64,000 bases of DNA from Lecanosticta acicola. Lineage: Eukaryota > Ascomycota > Dothideomycetes > Mycosphaerellales > Mycosphaerellaceae. Positions 22,309-32,413 of the stretch are shown here, piece after piece; position 1 is the first letter of the stretch, and each line of letters starts with the position of its first letter. Below the pieces are notes generated by a model. That model was given only the letters and a program-made list of their open reading frames with translations. It made no database searches and was not told the DNA's origin. Where the stretch lies: the NCBI GenBank assembly GCA_963674455.1, contig CAVMBE010000028.1, forward strand, positions 1 to 64,000, read 5' to 3'. Both the position numbers and the translations under genes were made by a program.

Positions 22309-23334
22309 CTATACGGGTTTTCGCAGACTGACGCCGCACCATAGTACGGGAGCGAGGTTCGTTGCGCAGTCGAAGGTGAAGAGGCTGATGAACCAGATGA
22401 TCACGAGAACCGGTATAGGTGCGAGCAGTATTTCGGTCCGGCTGAGGAAGGGGAGAGCTGGGAGGATTGTCAGCATGGGATACTCCGTAGGTGTGTTGAT
22501 GAGCACGCGTACCGTTGTAGCCTAGGAATGTGATGACAAAGTAGTAACTCAGCGCCATGAGGTACATTGTATTGCCGAAAAGATTGGAGACCCAGTAATC
22601 TTGCGCGATGAGCGGCATGAGCAGAAATTGCAGGACGTATAGAAAGGCCCAAACGGGTAGGAACGCTCGTATTGAAACCTGCAAGACATGTCAGAATGAA
22701 TGCAGGTCCAGCGATGTCTTCAGCGGGAGAGGACTCACATCAAAGCAGTACCCAAATTCGAGCCCTTCTTCGCCGCCAACTGGAGGACCAAATAACCCCT
22801 GCCGTCGTTTCCCCAGCACACGACCAACGAGGAAGAACATCGCAGTTGAGACCAGTAGTGATGTGCCAAGGAAGTGGCCCAGCACGAAGACAAGAGCAAC
22901 ACGTAGCGTTCTGCCAAAACCGTCGGCGTAAGCCAGGCCCCATGCCAACCCGGTGAGCGCCAGGAACAGAGACAGGAGGTATGAAAAAGCCGGGTCTGCT
23001 CGATGATAGGTGTTCTTCGTTTCTGAACATTGTTTAGTAGAGCCTAAAGGGAAATGTTTTCTAGGACAGCTTACGTTTCTGCGTAAAGTGTCAGCAAAGC
23101 CCGGCAAGAAACAACATGCCTAACTCACATGGTAATATATGTTTCTGAACACTTTCTTAGGTGCGATGATAAGATGTGTCATTTCCCATACCGCCTCAAA
23201 AGCAGTGAGCATACAATTCCGGGTCAAGTGAGGTGGAGGCGTACTGTTTCGAAGTCCATAGATGTGAACTTGAAGAGTCTTCTGAAGAACGGCGGTATAC
23301 GCATGCTGCCGCCTCTTCTCTGTATGGATGCCAT
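22309..23334 (-). CDS. unc50: UNC-50 family Golgi membrane protein with 4-nt micro-exon
   Basis: Six exons give 252 residues: 23245-23334, 23129-23194, 23075-23078, 22739-23022, 22513-22678, 22309-22457. Family hallmarks in order: FFRRLFKFTSMDFET, AVWEMTHLIIAPKKVFRNIY, YHKQTKN, RADPAFSYLLSLFLA, FGYCFDVSIRAFLP, LSYYFVITFLGYNALPFL. About six membrane helices, no signal peptide. The third exon is only AAAC; it has its own acceptor (ACGCAG) and donor (GTAAGC), and both flanking introns carry good branch sites (TGCTGAC, TACTAAAC). Skipping it breaks the frame; including it restores the conserved HKQTKN. UNC-50 (yeast Gmh1) is an inner-nuclear/Golgi membrane protein linked to Arf-GEF function and receptor trafficking. 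It shares a 519-bp divergent promoter with rna14. Confidence 0.92.
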
Positions 23335-23853
23335 TGCGGCGGGCGTCAAGATGAGAAATGATCAACGCCTCGTCTGCCCTACTGGATGGTCCTTGCCGGC
23401 TCTGTCACGCGAGCATTTCCTGGGTAGAAGTCTGGCTGCCTGGGGTGGGAACAGAGGATTGAACGAGGACAAAGGGCTCGGAACGGTGCTTGCGAAACCA
23501 AGTCGAGTATCTGTGCGGCGCTAACAGGTTCAAGCATGTGACAGCGCGTGGATATGTGAATGGTGTCGTTTCCAGGTTCTCTTCGAGGCTCCTGAAGAGC
23601 TGGCGGCGTTGGCGATCCGATCCGGGACCGAGATGGCCCGTGCACGCCAAAGCTTACTTTCCTCGCAGCTTTGTCTTCGATGCGACCAGCGACAACACCT
23701 TCACCTCTACAATCAACCCTCTCTCCGTCACTTGTCTCACGTACTTCCACACCAGTTCCAAATGTACTCGCGTCCGTCGCGCGATGAAGAACAACTGACC
23801 GATTGAATTCCAATCCAACATAGTCCACGCTCGTGACGCGCGGAGTCGCGGAT
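23335..23853. promoter_or_regulatory. Divergent promoter of unc50 and rna14
   Basis: 519 bp between the two start codons. It holds no recognisable gene; short ORFs inside it are not supported. Confidence 0.45.
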
Positions 23854-26800
23854 ATGGCAGACGATTACGACCCCATGGACCCGCCCACCTTCAATGCCGA
23901 GGACGATGACAACGAGAACGAAGCCTGCGATCCCGCCGAGTATGGTAACTACGCTCAAGAGGACGGCGCCGACGACGAGGATGACGACTACGACCCGACG
24001 AACCTCAACTTCGGCGAAAATGCACAAGCAGATGCAGCGCCGACCGAACAACCGTCTGCGCAGACAGCGCAAGCACCCAAGCAGCAGACAGTTGCCGGCT
24101 TCATAGTAGAAGACAGTGATGATGAGCAAGATGGGGATGCGCCGTCGCCGTCGCAGCTGAATGGCTCGGCCGGAGCACAGTCTGGCCTGGGTGCGGAGGC
24201 CGTCTCGGCAGCAAAGGATGTATCCTTAAGTAGTGCACCACAAGACACCGCTGCTTCAAGCACCAGTCTCAATGGGTCCACCACTGTTGTTCATGTCCCT
24301 ACATCAACTTCGTCCTCCGTCGTTCCAGATTCCTCACTGCAACCATCTGCTCCTGATCAGGGTAAGGCGGCCACACCGACAGTGTCGGCCACGGCTTCGT
24401 TCGCTTCAACACCACAACCAGCAGCAGCGGCAGCAGCAGCAGCAGCAGGCAGTGCAGCAGGCAGCGCAGCACCAACTCCAGCTCCAGCACAGCGAGCGGC
24501 CCGGACGAATGGTCCCGCAGCGCCATTACCCACACGGCTTCCTCATGACAAGGTCGGTCAGCTCGAGGATCGCATCAGAGACGACCCGAAGGGCGACACG
24601 GCTGCATGGTTATCATTGATTGATCATTACTACGCCAAAGGCCAGTATGAGTACGCAAGAGACGTCTACAGACGCTGTCTCGCAGTCTTTCCCACAGCGG
24701 TAAGTTCGTTCTCTTCCCGCGATAGCATGCAGAACACGCTTCGACATGCAGGGCATTTCAAATCGGATCGCTCACGCGATCTTGAAAGCCTCAAAAGCTA
24801 ATATTTTATCAGGTGACGCTGTGGGTGAAGTTTCTTCACATGGAGAACGAGCTGGACGAGCGCGACAGCATAAGCCGCATACTCAACGAAGTTCTGATGC
24901 AAGTTCCCAACGTGGATCTCTGGAGATTCTATCTTGATCATGTTCGCCGCGCGCTACCACTCATCAACGACACGGATGGTCGTAACCGTATGGAGATCAA
25001 CAAAGCCTTCGAGACGACCCTGGATCATGTCGGTATTGACCCAGACTCTGGTTCGCTGTGGCAGGAGTACATCGACTTCATAAAGGAGTACCCAGGCACT
25101 GCTGGCGGATCATCGTGGCAAGACTTGCAGAAGGCCGACCTCCTTCGCAAGGCATACCAGCAAGCGATCAAGCTTCCGCACTCCAACACAATAAAGCTGT
25201 GGAAGGAATACGAGGCTTTTGAGATGGGCTTGCACAAGGCTACCGGCCGAAAGCACATCCAAGAGCAGAGCCCGCACTACGTTGAAGCGAGGAAGGCCAA
25301 GACTCAGCTAGATCAGAAGCTGCAAGGTCTTGACCGAACATCAATGCCGCGTTTACCACCAATATACGGCTGCGCTGGCGAGGATGAGTTCGGCTTGCAG
25401 GTCGAGAAGTTTAGAGCATGGATTGAATGGGAGCGAGATGAGGACCCGCTGGTGTACAAAGGAGTGGAAGATGACGCATGGCGAAAGCGAGTGCTCTATG
25501 CCTACCGACAAGCGACCATGTTTCTCTGCTTCTACCCACGAATCTGGTTCGATGCCGCCACCTGGTGCTTTGCGCAAGGCCTACCGAATCTCACAGAGGA
25601 GGGCGAAAAGTTCCTCGAGAAAGGCATCGAGCGGAATCCGGAATCTGTGTTGCTAGCGATGATGAAGGCCGAGCGCGTGGAGAGCAGTCTGGAGTCCGGA
25701 AATACCGAGGAAGTGCTCATTCGCAAGGGAAAGAAGCTCGACGTACCCTACGAAGACGTACACACAGCCCTGTACCAATTACGTACCAAGCTGCAGGAGA
25801 AAGACAAGAGAGCGCTTCAGCAAATCCAAGACCACTATGCGTCTTTACCACCGGAGGAGGAGCCCTTGCAGAACCAAGAGGACGCCTCTGATGATGCGTC
25901 GGAGAAGCCCAAGACTCGTGACGAGCAAATGAAAGCCGCAATTGAGGCCGTCAAGGCTGCCTCGCATGCACAGCTAGAAGTGCTGAAGCGCACAATTTCC
26001 TACATCTGGGTTGCCAAGATGCGCGCATTCCGCCGAGTCCAAGGTCAAGGCAAGCCCCAGAAGAAGGGCGATGACAGCAAAGAGTTCGTGAAAGGCTTCA
26101 GAGGCATCTTTGCGGACGCCAGACCACGCGGACCACTCTCCGGCGATGTCTACGTCGCCTCTGCTCTCATGGAGTGGCACTGCTACAAGGATCCCGCAGC
26201 CAACAGAATCTTCGACCGCGGCCTCAAGCTGTTTCCGACAGACGAGAATTTCATCCTCGAGTACATCAAGCACTTGATCACGACTGGCGATGCTACTAAT
26301 GCACGCGTCGTCTTCGAGTCCACCATTCCCAAGATCATCAACAATGCCCAGCTTTCCCAGGAGGAGAAGCAGAACAAGTGCCGGCCACTATTTGCCTATA
26401 TGCATGATTACGAGAGCAAGTACGGTGATCTGGCCCAAATGCTCAAGATAGAGAAGCGCATGGCTGAGCTCTACCCCGAAGAGCCGGATATCAGTCGCTT
26501 CTGCTACCGCTTCTCCCTCCCTACCTTCGACGCAATGGATGTTCAGCTACTGCTGAGCCCAACACAAGCGCAGCCTAGATCTGAAGTGCCGCAAATTGCG
26601 GCGCCTGCACAACAGGCTGTCCCCAGCGTGGAGCAGGCCATGAGCCCCAAGGTCCCCGAGATCCTCCTCGGACCAAACGGACCATATGTCGCCAGCCCGA
26701 AGCGTCCTCTCGACGACTCGGACGCAGAAGCACCTCAGCGCAAGTTTCAGCGCGGTGAATCACCTCTCAAGGGCGCTGCCGGGCAGCGTATGCAGAACAA

Positions 26801-27062
26801 CAAGCCGAATGCTGCTGCAGGCGTCGGCGGCGGTGGCTTTGCCACCAAGACCTTCGTGCCCAACAACGTCGCCGCGCCACCACCTTTCGCTCCCATCCCT
26901 CTGCCACCGGCCATCGACAGGATCTTGCGCGACTTGCCCAATGCTGCAGCTTACGGAGGCCAAGCACGATTCGATCCGCCGAAACTAATGGCATTCCTTC
27001 CCACCGTCAACGTGGAGCATGCGCGCGCCCGGTTCAATGCAGGGGAGCCCATCCGTCGCTAG
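23854..27062 (+). CDS. rna14: Rna14, cleavage factor IA subunit
   Basis: Exons 23854-24699 and 24813-27062 give 1031 residues; the 113-nt intron has GTAAGT, a GCTAAT branch site and ATCAG. The N-terminus (1-225) is acidic and low-complexity, with an Ala run encoded by CAG/GCA repeats. Residues about 235-820 form HAT (half-a-TPR) repeats and the Suf domain, for example AAWLSLIDHYYAKGQYEYAR, VDLWRFYLDHVRRA and VYVASALMEWHCYKDPAANR. The tail has the Rcl1/Rna15-binding 'monkeytail'-like segment (IDRILRDLPNAAAYGG). Rna14 scaffolds CF IA with Rna15 for mRNA 3'-end cleavage and polyadenylation; the animal counterpart is CstF77. Start is the first in-frame ATG. The upstream in-frame GTG at 23833 is rejected as start. 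Confidence 0.94.
24419..24470 (+). repeat. CAG/GCA trinucleotide run inside rna14
   Basis: Near-perfect GCA repeats encode an Ala stretch in the disordered N-terminus of Rna14. Length is likely variable between strains (inference). Confidence 0.7.
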
Positions 27063-27689
27063 AAGTCCGGTCCCAGGAGCAAAGTCGTCGATGGCGCCGG
27101 GGTTTCGCAAGGACTCAAAGTCCCCTCAGTCGAGATAAAAAAACGCCAGTTGCACGAACCCTGCCGACTGAAGAGCTGCCACCTAGGATGCCGGTTTGGT
27201 CGCATGAGAGGAAGGCATAGTCTTTTCTTGAGGTCATGCGCTGGAATCCTCAATGCTGCGTTAAATTCACGAACAGCTCCCACAAACGGAAAAGCTTTTA
27301 CAAATACCCCAAAAGACTCCCCCCTTTGCCCGTTGTATGTTGTTGCAGAATGCGTCGAGGCCTACTCTCGGGGGATAGTTCTTGGAGCGATTAGCGTGCA
27401 TTGATGGGAGAGGAAGGAGTGCTATTGTAATGGATCGGAGCATAGCAAGTGTAACATAGCGTGATGAAAGCATTAGACTCCTCGTCATTCTCTTGTCTCA
27501 TTCTTCGTTCTCGTAAGGTAGATTCATCATATTCGTGCGATGCGCGATAGCGTCTTTGCTACTACTCAACGCCAAGACGCCCACGCTCATTCAGTGCACC
27601 CCATCAAAATCACGCTGCTTGTCATCCCTTTTTTTGGCAATGCGAGTTCATATTCTCCATGCGCTGAGAACAAGTACAGTTCTTTCTGA
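27063..27689. other. Convergent 3' region after rna14
   Basis: 627 bp between the rna14 stop and the stop of the small minus-strand gene. No gene recognised. Confidence 0.5.
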
Positions 27690-28174
27690 CTAGCAAGAAT
27701 CGTGCACCGCCAGAGCCCAGCCCTCGTCCGTGTAAAACCCCCTCCCCAGCTCATCGACCCCATCAGCCTCGGGTAGCCATTCCGCGGCCAGCAAGGATTT
27801 CCAGCAGTCGATGAGGTGACCTTTGGCTTCGGTCAACCTCACCGCGCGAGCTTCCCTGGTGGCGTCTGGAATGGAATGGTTGAGGGAGGGAAGGAAACGC
27901 CTCCATTGCTGCTGGCCTAGAGAGAGGAGAAAAAGGGGGGTTAGATAAAGGGTCGGGTACGAAAGGTGAGGGAGATGTGTGCCATGGCTGCTTACCGAAG
28001 ATGCGCTCACCGAGGGCAGAGACTTCGTCGGCGAGATCTTCTCGATCTGCTTCGAGAAAGGCGGTGTAGGTGGAGTAGAGGCAGTGTTTTGCGGAGACTT
28101 CGGAGGGGGACTGGAGGAGGGTTTGCAAGTTAGTTTTGTTGGCGTCTTTCAGAGAGAGTGGAATCACATACCAT
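27690..28174 (-). CDS. Unknown 114-residue protein, start codon alone in exon 1
   Basis: I do not recognise the family. Model: exon 1 28172-28174 (just ATG), exon 2 27996-28110, exon 3 27690-27916. Intron 1 (61 nt) has GTATGT, a textbook ACTAAC branch site and CTCCAG; intron 2 (79 nt) has GTAAGC and a long pyrimidine tract before CTCTAG. The spliced frame is fully open and encodes an acidic, helical, soluble-looking protein (AKHCLYSTYTAFLEADREDL; DELGRGFYTDEGWALAVHDS), with no signal peptide or membrane helix. An alternative is that exon 1 is longer and starts upstream in another frame, but the first ATG after a TATAAA at 28330-28335 is this one. Function unknown. Confidence 0.55.
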
Positions 28175-28329
28175 TCTGCGCCGTCTTCTTGTGCACGTTG
28201 CCTCCTCTGGAAAGCTTGGTTCTGTGCTATTGCGGAGAGTTGTGTGGTGATGAAAGCGATGCGAGTGTTGGAGATGTGAGATTGGAGAAAGGTTGGAATT
28301 GGTTTCCTCGTGAGGAGAGGAGAGGCGGC

Positions 28330-28335
28330 TTTATA
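28330..28335 (-). promoter_or_regulatory. TATA box candidate for the 114-residue gene
   Basis: TATAAA on the minus strand, 156 nt upstream of the proposed start codon. A plausible core promoter, but such hexamers occur by chance. Confidence 0.3.
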
Positions 28336-28339
28336 CGGG

Positions 28340-31300
28340 CCTCGAGGGCGGCGCGAGAGGACCCATCGTCGCGGTATACTTATTCACCTGCAACAAGTCT
28401 GCAGACTGTTCATCGCGTGGCTGATGCCTAGTGGTGTAGAGAAGAAGGTGAACGATATAGGGGGTCCATAGATGCTTTCACAGAGTTGATATAGAGGACA
28501 AAGGAGAAGAGGTGTAGGAGGCCTGAACGGGGTTCGGGTGGTCCAACGCTAGACTTGGGCTGATGAAGCTTGGTCGTAGAGTCAATAATTTCGACGTGGC
28601 AGCTTCGTGCCTGCATCGTTCGTAGGAATCGTCGTGGCCATGAGGGAAGTCGGAAGGCTAAGGTATTCTGCAAAGGCCATCGATCCTGCTGAGGTTGAGA
28701 TTGACAGGTTGGCAGGTTAGGCGGTACGTAGTACCTGCGCAAGCTCGACGGCTGCCAAGCTTCCAGTTCCTTCATCAGGGAGCACGAATCGTTCCTCCGA
28801 CCCACTTGCTACCATCATCCATCGTCAACCTGCGTCTGCGCTTCGAAACGAACACAACTGACTTCGCAACGATGGACGAGAAGCTGGTCATACAGCGAAC
28901 GTGGTCAAGCTGGCTACACCCAGATAGTAGGGCACTGCAGCTTTACGGACCGAAGATATGGGCAGGGCGGCAACGCCGCACAACCCATCACCGTCGCGAT
29001 GTGATCATTCGACCATGAGGCTCGCCCGCATACTAGACCCCGAGCGCACGCCCCTCGCTCATCGGACACAGATCACGAGCCAAACGAAGCTGTCTCTCGC
29101 CAATCCGAAGCTTACGATCGCTGTGGAATAACAGTCCAAGCGGCAAAGCGCCATCGCGACCCATTCGACCATCCATCGATCTGCGCAAGCAACGTAGGCT
29201 TGCGAGCAGTGATGAAGAGCATATGGGGAGATGGAGACATGCAGGAGAAGACGTAGGATATGGATCGCAGCGTCTCGGGGATGCGTGGCCCGCATGTCAC
29301 AGAGACCGCAGGCCTTCGATAGACTTTCTCGAGCACCAGCGACATGAAGTCTGTCGGGCACCGAGATTGAGAGCATCGAAGAGCACCTGCTTTCAGCGCC
29401 AAAGCGGTCCTGTGCGTAGAGCGACAGCATGGACTTCTGCCAGGACACGTTCGCAGCGCCTGACTTCCGACCACGTGCGCAAGCAGAGATGGCCAAGGGC
29501 TCCCTAGCACAGTGAGAAGAGGAACGACCGGAACACCAGACCTCTGGCAAATCAAAGATGCCTCGCCACTGCGGCCTCTGTCCGAGACGGTGTCGCAGCG
29601 AAGATTGGCCCGCCGCAGAGTGTCCTGAAGCTTTTGCTGGAACAACAAACGGCTGGGCGGCTGCACAGATATGGACCTCCGAGCGATTCCCTCAACTGGA
29701 TGATCTGTTGGAAATTGCTGGCAGTCTTGGCTGAAATGAGACGTCTGCGGAGGCAAGCGACGCTGGTGGATGGTGTCTGACCGATCCGATGGATTCTCAG
29801 CTGTTCGATGGGCTCCGAGGAGAATGATCAAACCGGTGCTAGATCCTTGGAACTGATGCTCTGAGGATCCCACACCATGGATATCTACTCGGCTGCAGCA
29901 ACTCCGCCATGCAATGCATCTGCATTGAAAGCTGGTGCTCGCAGGCGTCGACTTGTTGGGCCTCCGAAACGATCGGGATGAATGCGAGACCTTCTGAATT
30001 CACACTGGACTTTCTCTTGGCTTTGCTCGATGCTTTTGGCTCAGCCTCTTGACCCTACGCCTCTGATGAAAAGAAGTGACGGCTACGCCATGCGGTAACC
30101 TCTCACTTTATCTTCGGCGGTGTCGGTGGCCTCTTTGTGAGAGGAGAACAACGCCAGCGGGATTGTGTGTCTCTCTTGCTATTGCTTGGGACAGATGCCA
30201 TCCATGCCCGTCATGCGTGGATTTCACTCGCCGCTCTTTGTCTCCTGGCTACCGCAGAGAAGACCAAGCTTCGTCGGATGGCCAGGCGTAGCATGCCCGT
30301 TGTTTGCTCTTTGGCCTGCGACTGATACGGCGCCACAAGCTCGCTCACCTTGCCTCTTTTCCGCTTTTGGTCTCCATCCGACTTGGATATGCTGGCTGAA
30401 AGCAGATGCCTAAGAGAAACATGCACGTGGAAGTCGAGTTGTGTTGGCGCGAGAGAAGGGCCGCATCGCTGTCATGCTCACGTTCGTGCCAGCACCCGCA
30501 TGCTTGCTAGGTTGCCGATTGCCTGGAGGGCCGGCAGAAGACACGACTGAAGACGTATGTCTTGTGTCTCTGCTTGTGCTTCCGCCACACGGCAAGTGCC
30601 TCGCGCAGATGGGCCGGCGAAGGCAACAGACGTGAGCTCGTAGTCCCACACGGGCAGACTGGTCTGCCGCCATGGAGATGGGAGGTGTCGTGTCCAACGC
30701 TTGCAATACCACCGTCCACCGTCCATCGGCCTGGCACTGGGCTACGGTATCCTGCGCTCCTGCCCAAATCCCGTCAAAGTATCCTAGCTGCTTGTCCCGT
30801 GTCCATACACGCCATTGTTGTTCTCCTTCAGCGCAAGCTGGTAGTGCTTCATATCGCGGACACGAGGCACGGGATTGGGAATCGCTGTAGTCTGTCCTCC
30901 TCCTCATGGTCTCCTGATCCCTTGCCTTGGATTTGAAGACAGTCGGCCCCATATCCGGTCTCTCCGCCTGCTCGAGGCCTCTTCGCTGGACGATGGGAGA
31001 CTCGTGGCGGTGGCTTGTCTGACGCTCGTTGTCGAATGGAGCTGCTGGGGCACAGGACATGCCTACGGTGCCGTCGAGCTGGATATGTCGGAGCAATGGA
31101 GGCTCGAAGGGATCGAGGTCTCGTTGACCGTGCCCTAGAAGATCATAGCCGTCTGAGAGGCCTCAGAGGGTCACTGTCACCGTGGTTCGAACGAGGGGGA
31201 CTACCTTGCCGCTCTAGCACAGTAGCGGTCATTTCGGAGTGGGAGTGCACTGAGGCCAGGAGATTGATGAAAGCGTGAAGAAGGGCTGGACAACGCATCC
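28340..31300. other. Gene-free stretch of about 3 kb
   Basis: Several long overlapping ORFs exist (for example minus 29112-29873 and 30410-31096), but their ORF starts are non-ATG codons, their products are low-complexity or unlike any family I know, and no splice logic connects them. Base composition is ordinary, not AT-rich as in RIP-mutated repeats. I see no repeat, transposon end or RNA gene. Confidence 0.45.
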
Positions 31301-31599
31301 CGTCGCTTTCAGGTCTATCTGTCTACGTGTGCCCAGCGTACCTTCCCGACACTCCTCCACAGGACCATAGCATCCATTATCCTGCAAGGAGCCAGCAATG
31401 TCTGAGTCCCTCCCGTCTGAGTCAACCACGCAACACCCGTCTCACACTGCAGTGCGGTGTCAAGCGGGGACCTCGTCGTCGTCACCACCGTGGAACGCTC
31501 CTTCCTCGTCGGCGCTCGGTTGCGAGCTTGGGCCTGGCACGCACACGCACTTTCCATCAGCAGATGCAGTGGCTTCTGATTCTCGACTCTCTTCTCTTT

Positions 31600-32413
31600 G
31601 CTGCTCGACACACACCGCAACCTCAACAAACATCAAACACAACTTGAAGCTCCTCCTTCTCCTTCTCCTTCACCACTCGGCGCCTCAGGTGAGTCCTTTG
31701 ACACAGCTCCAACTCCAGCTCCTTTCACAAGCCAGTTTGCTCCACTCGCCTGCGGAGAGCTCCGCCAGGCGGTCCTTCTTAAGGGCTTCCACCTTCCTCT
31801 CCAACTTGAACTTCTCCATCCACACCACCACCACCACCTGCACTCTTCCCCCTTCGCCACCCATCAGCATCACCAATCTCTGACAACCGCCACCAGACAA
31901 CAAGCACACACCCACCACCACCATCAACAACAGCCGCCGGCTGACAACAAGGTACGTGCAAAACGCGCCATCTACCTCCTCAATCCGCCCTCCTCTGCCT
32001 TTGCCTTTGCTTCCTCCACCACCTTCATCATCTGAGAGCGCGCGCTCTCTCCTCACATCCATCCTCATCATCACATTCACCGCGACCGTCGCCCTTGTTT
32101 GCACAGGCGAGCTCCCTGTCACAAGCAACACCCGTTGCTGCGCGTGCACGAGCCAGCTCTCTGCCTACTTAGGCCTCGCTCTTCCTCTCAATCCTTCTCT
32201 CAAACACTCCACTTCCTTCCATCCACCAACCTCCATCATCAACACACCTTCACGATACCTCCCTCCATCATCAACACCACTGACTACCACCGAGCTTGCT
32301 CATCGGCACCGTCTCTCCTCACATCTCCGTACGAATCTGTCACCGCTTGAGTTCTTGCTGGACTGAACTGACTTCTCCCCCCTCAGACACCCACCACGAG
32401 CAACACCGTCACC
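31600..32413 (+). promoter_or_regulatory. Pyrimidine-rich leader of the Argonaute gene
   Basis: About 800 nt of C/T-rich plus-strand sequence directly precedes the Argonaute ATG, typical of highly transcribed fungal leaders. It contains donor-like GTGAGT (31689) and GTACGT (31952) and an acceptor-like TTGCACAG ending at 32107, so one or two 5' UTR introns are plausible. Several upstream ATGs lie in it. Confidence 0.45.

Noticed and set aside
24746..24812. Possible extra exon inside the 113-nt rna14 intron
   Set aside because: A reading from an internal acceptor (GCAG) is open but shifts the frame at the next exon, and Rna14 relatives have no such insertion.
29112..29873. 253-codon minus-strand ORF
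   Set aside because: Its far end is a GTG, not an ATG; product unlike any family; no introns or neighbours support it.
30410..31096. 228-codon minus-strand ORF
   Set aside because: Opens at a non-ATG codon and encodes low-information sequence rich in Arg, Ser and Cys.
31398..31883. 161-codon ORF ahead of the Argonaute gene
   Set aside because: Lies in the pyrimidine-rich leader; composition follows the C/T bias and no domain is seen.
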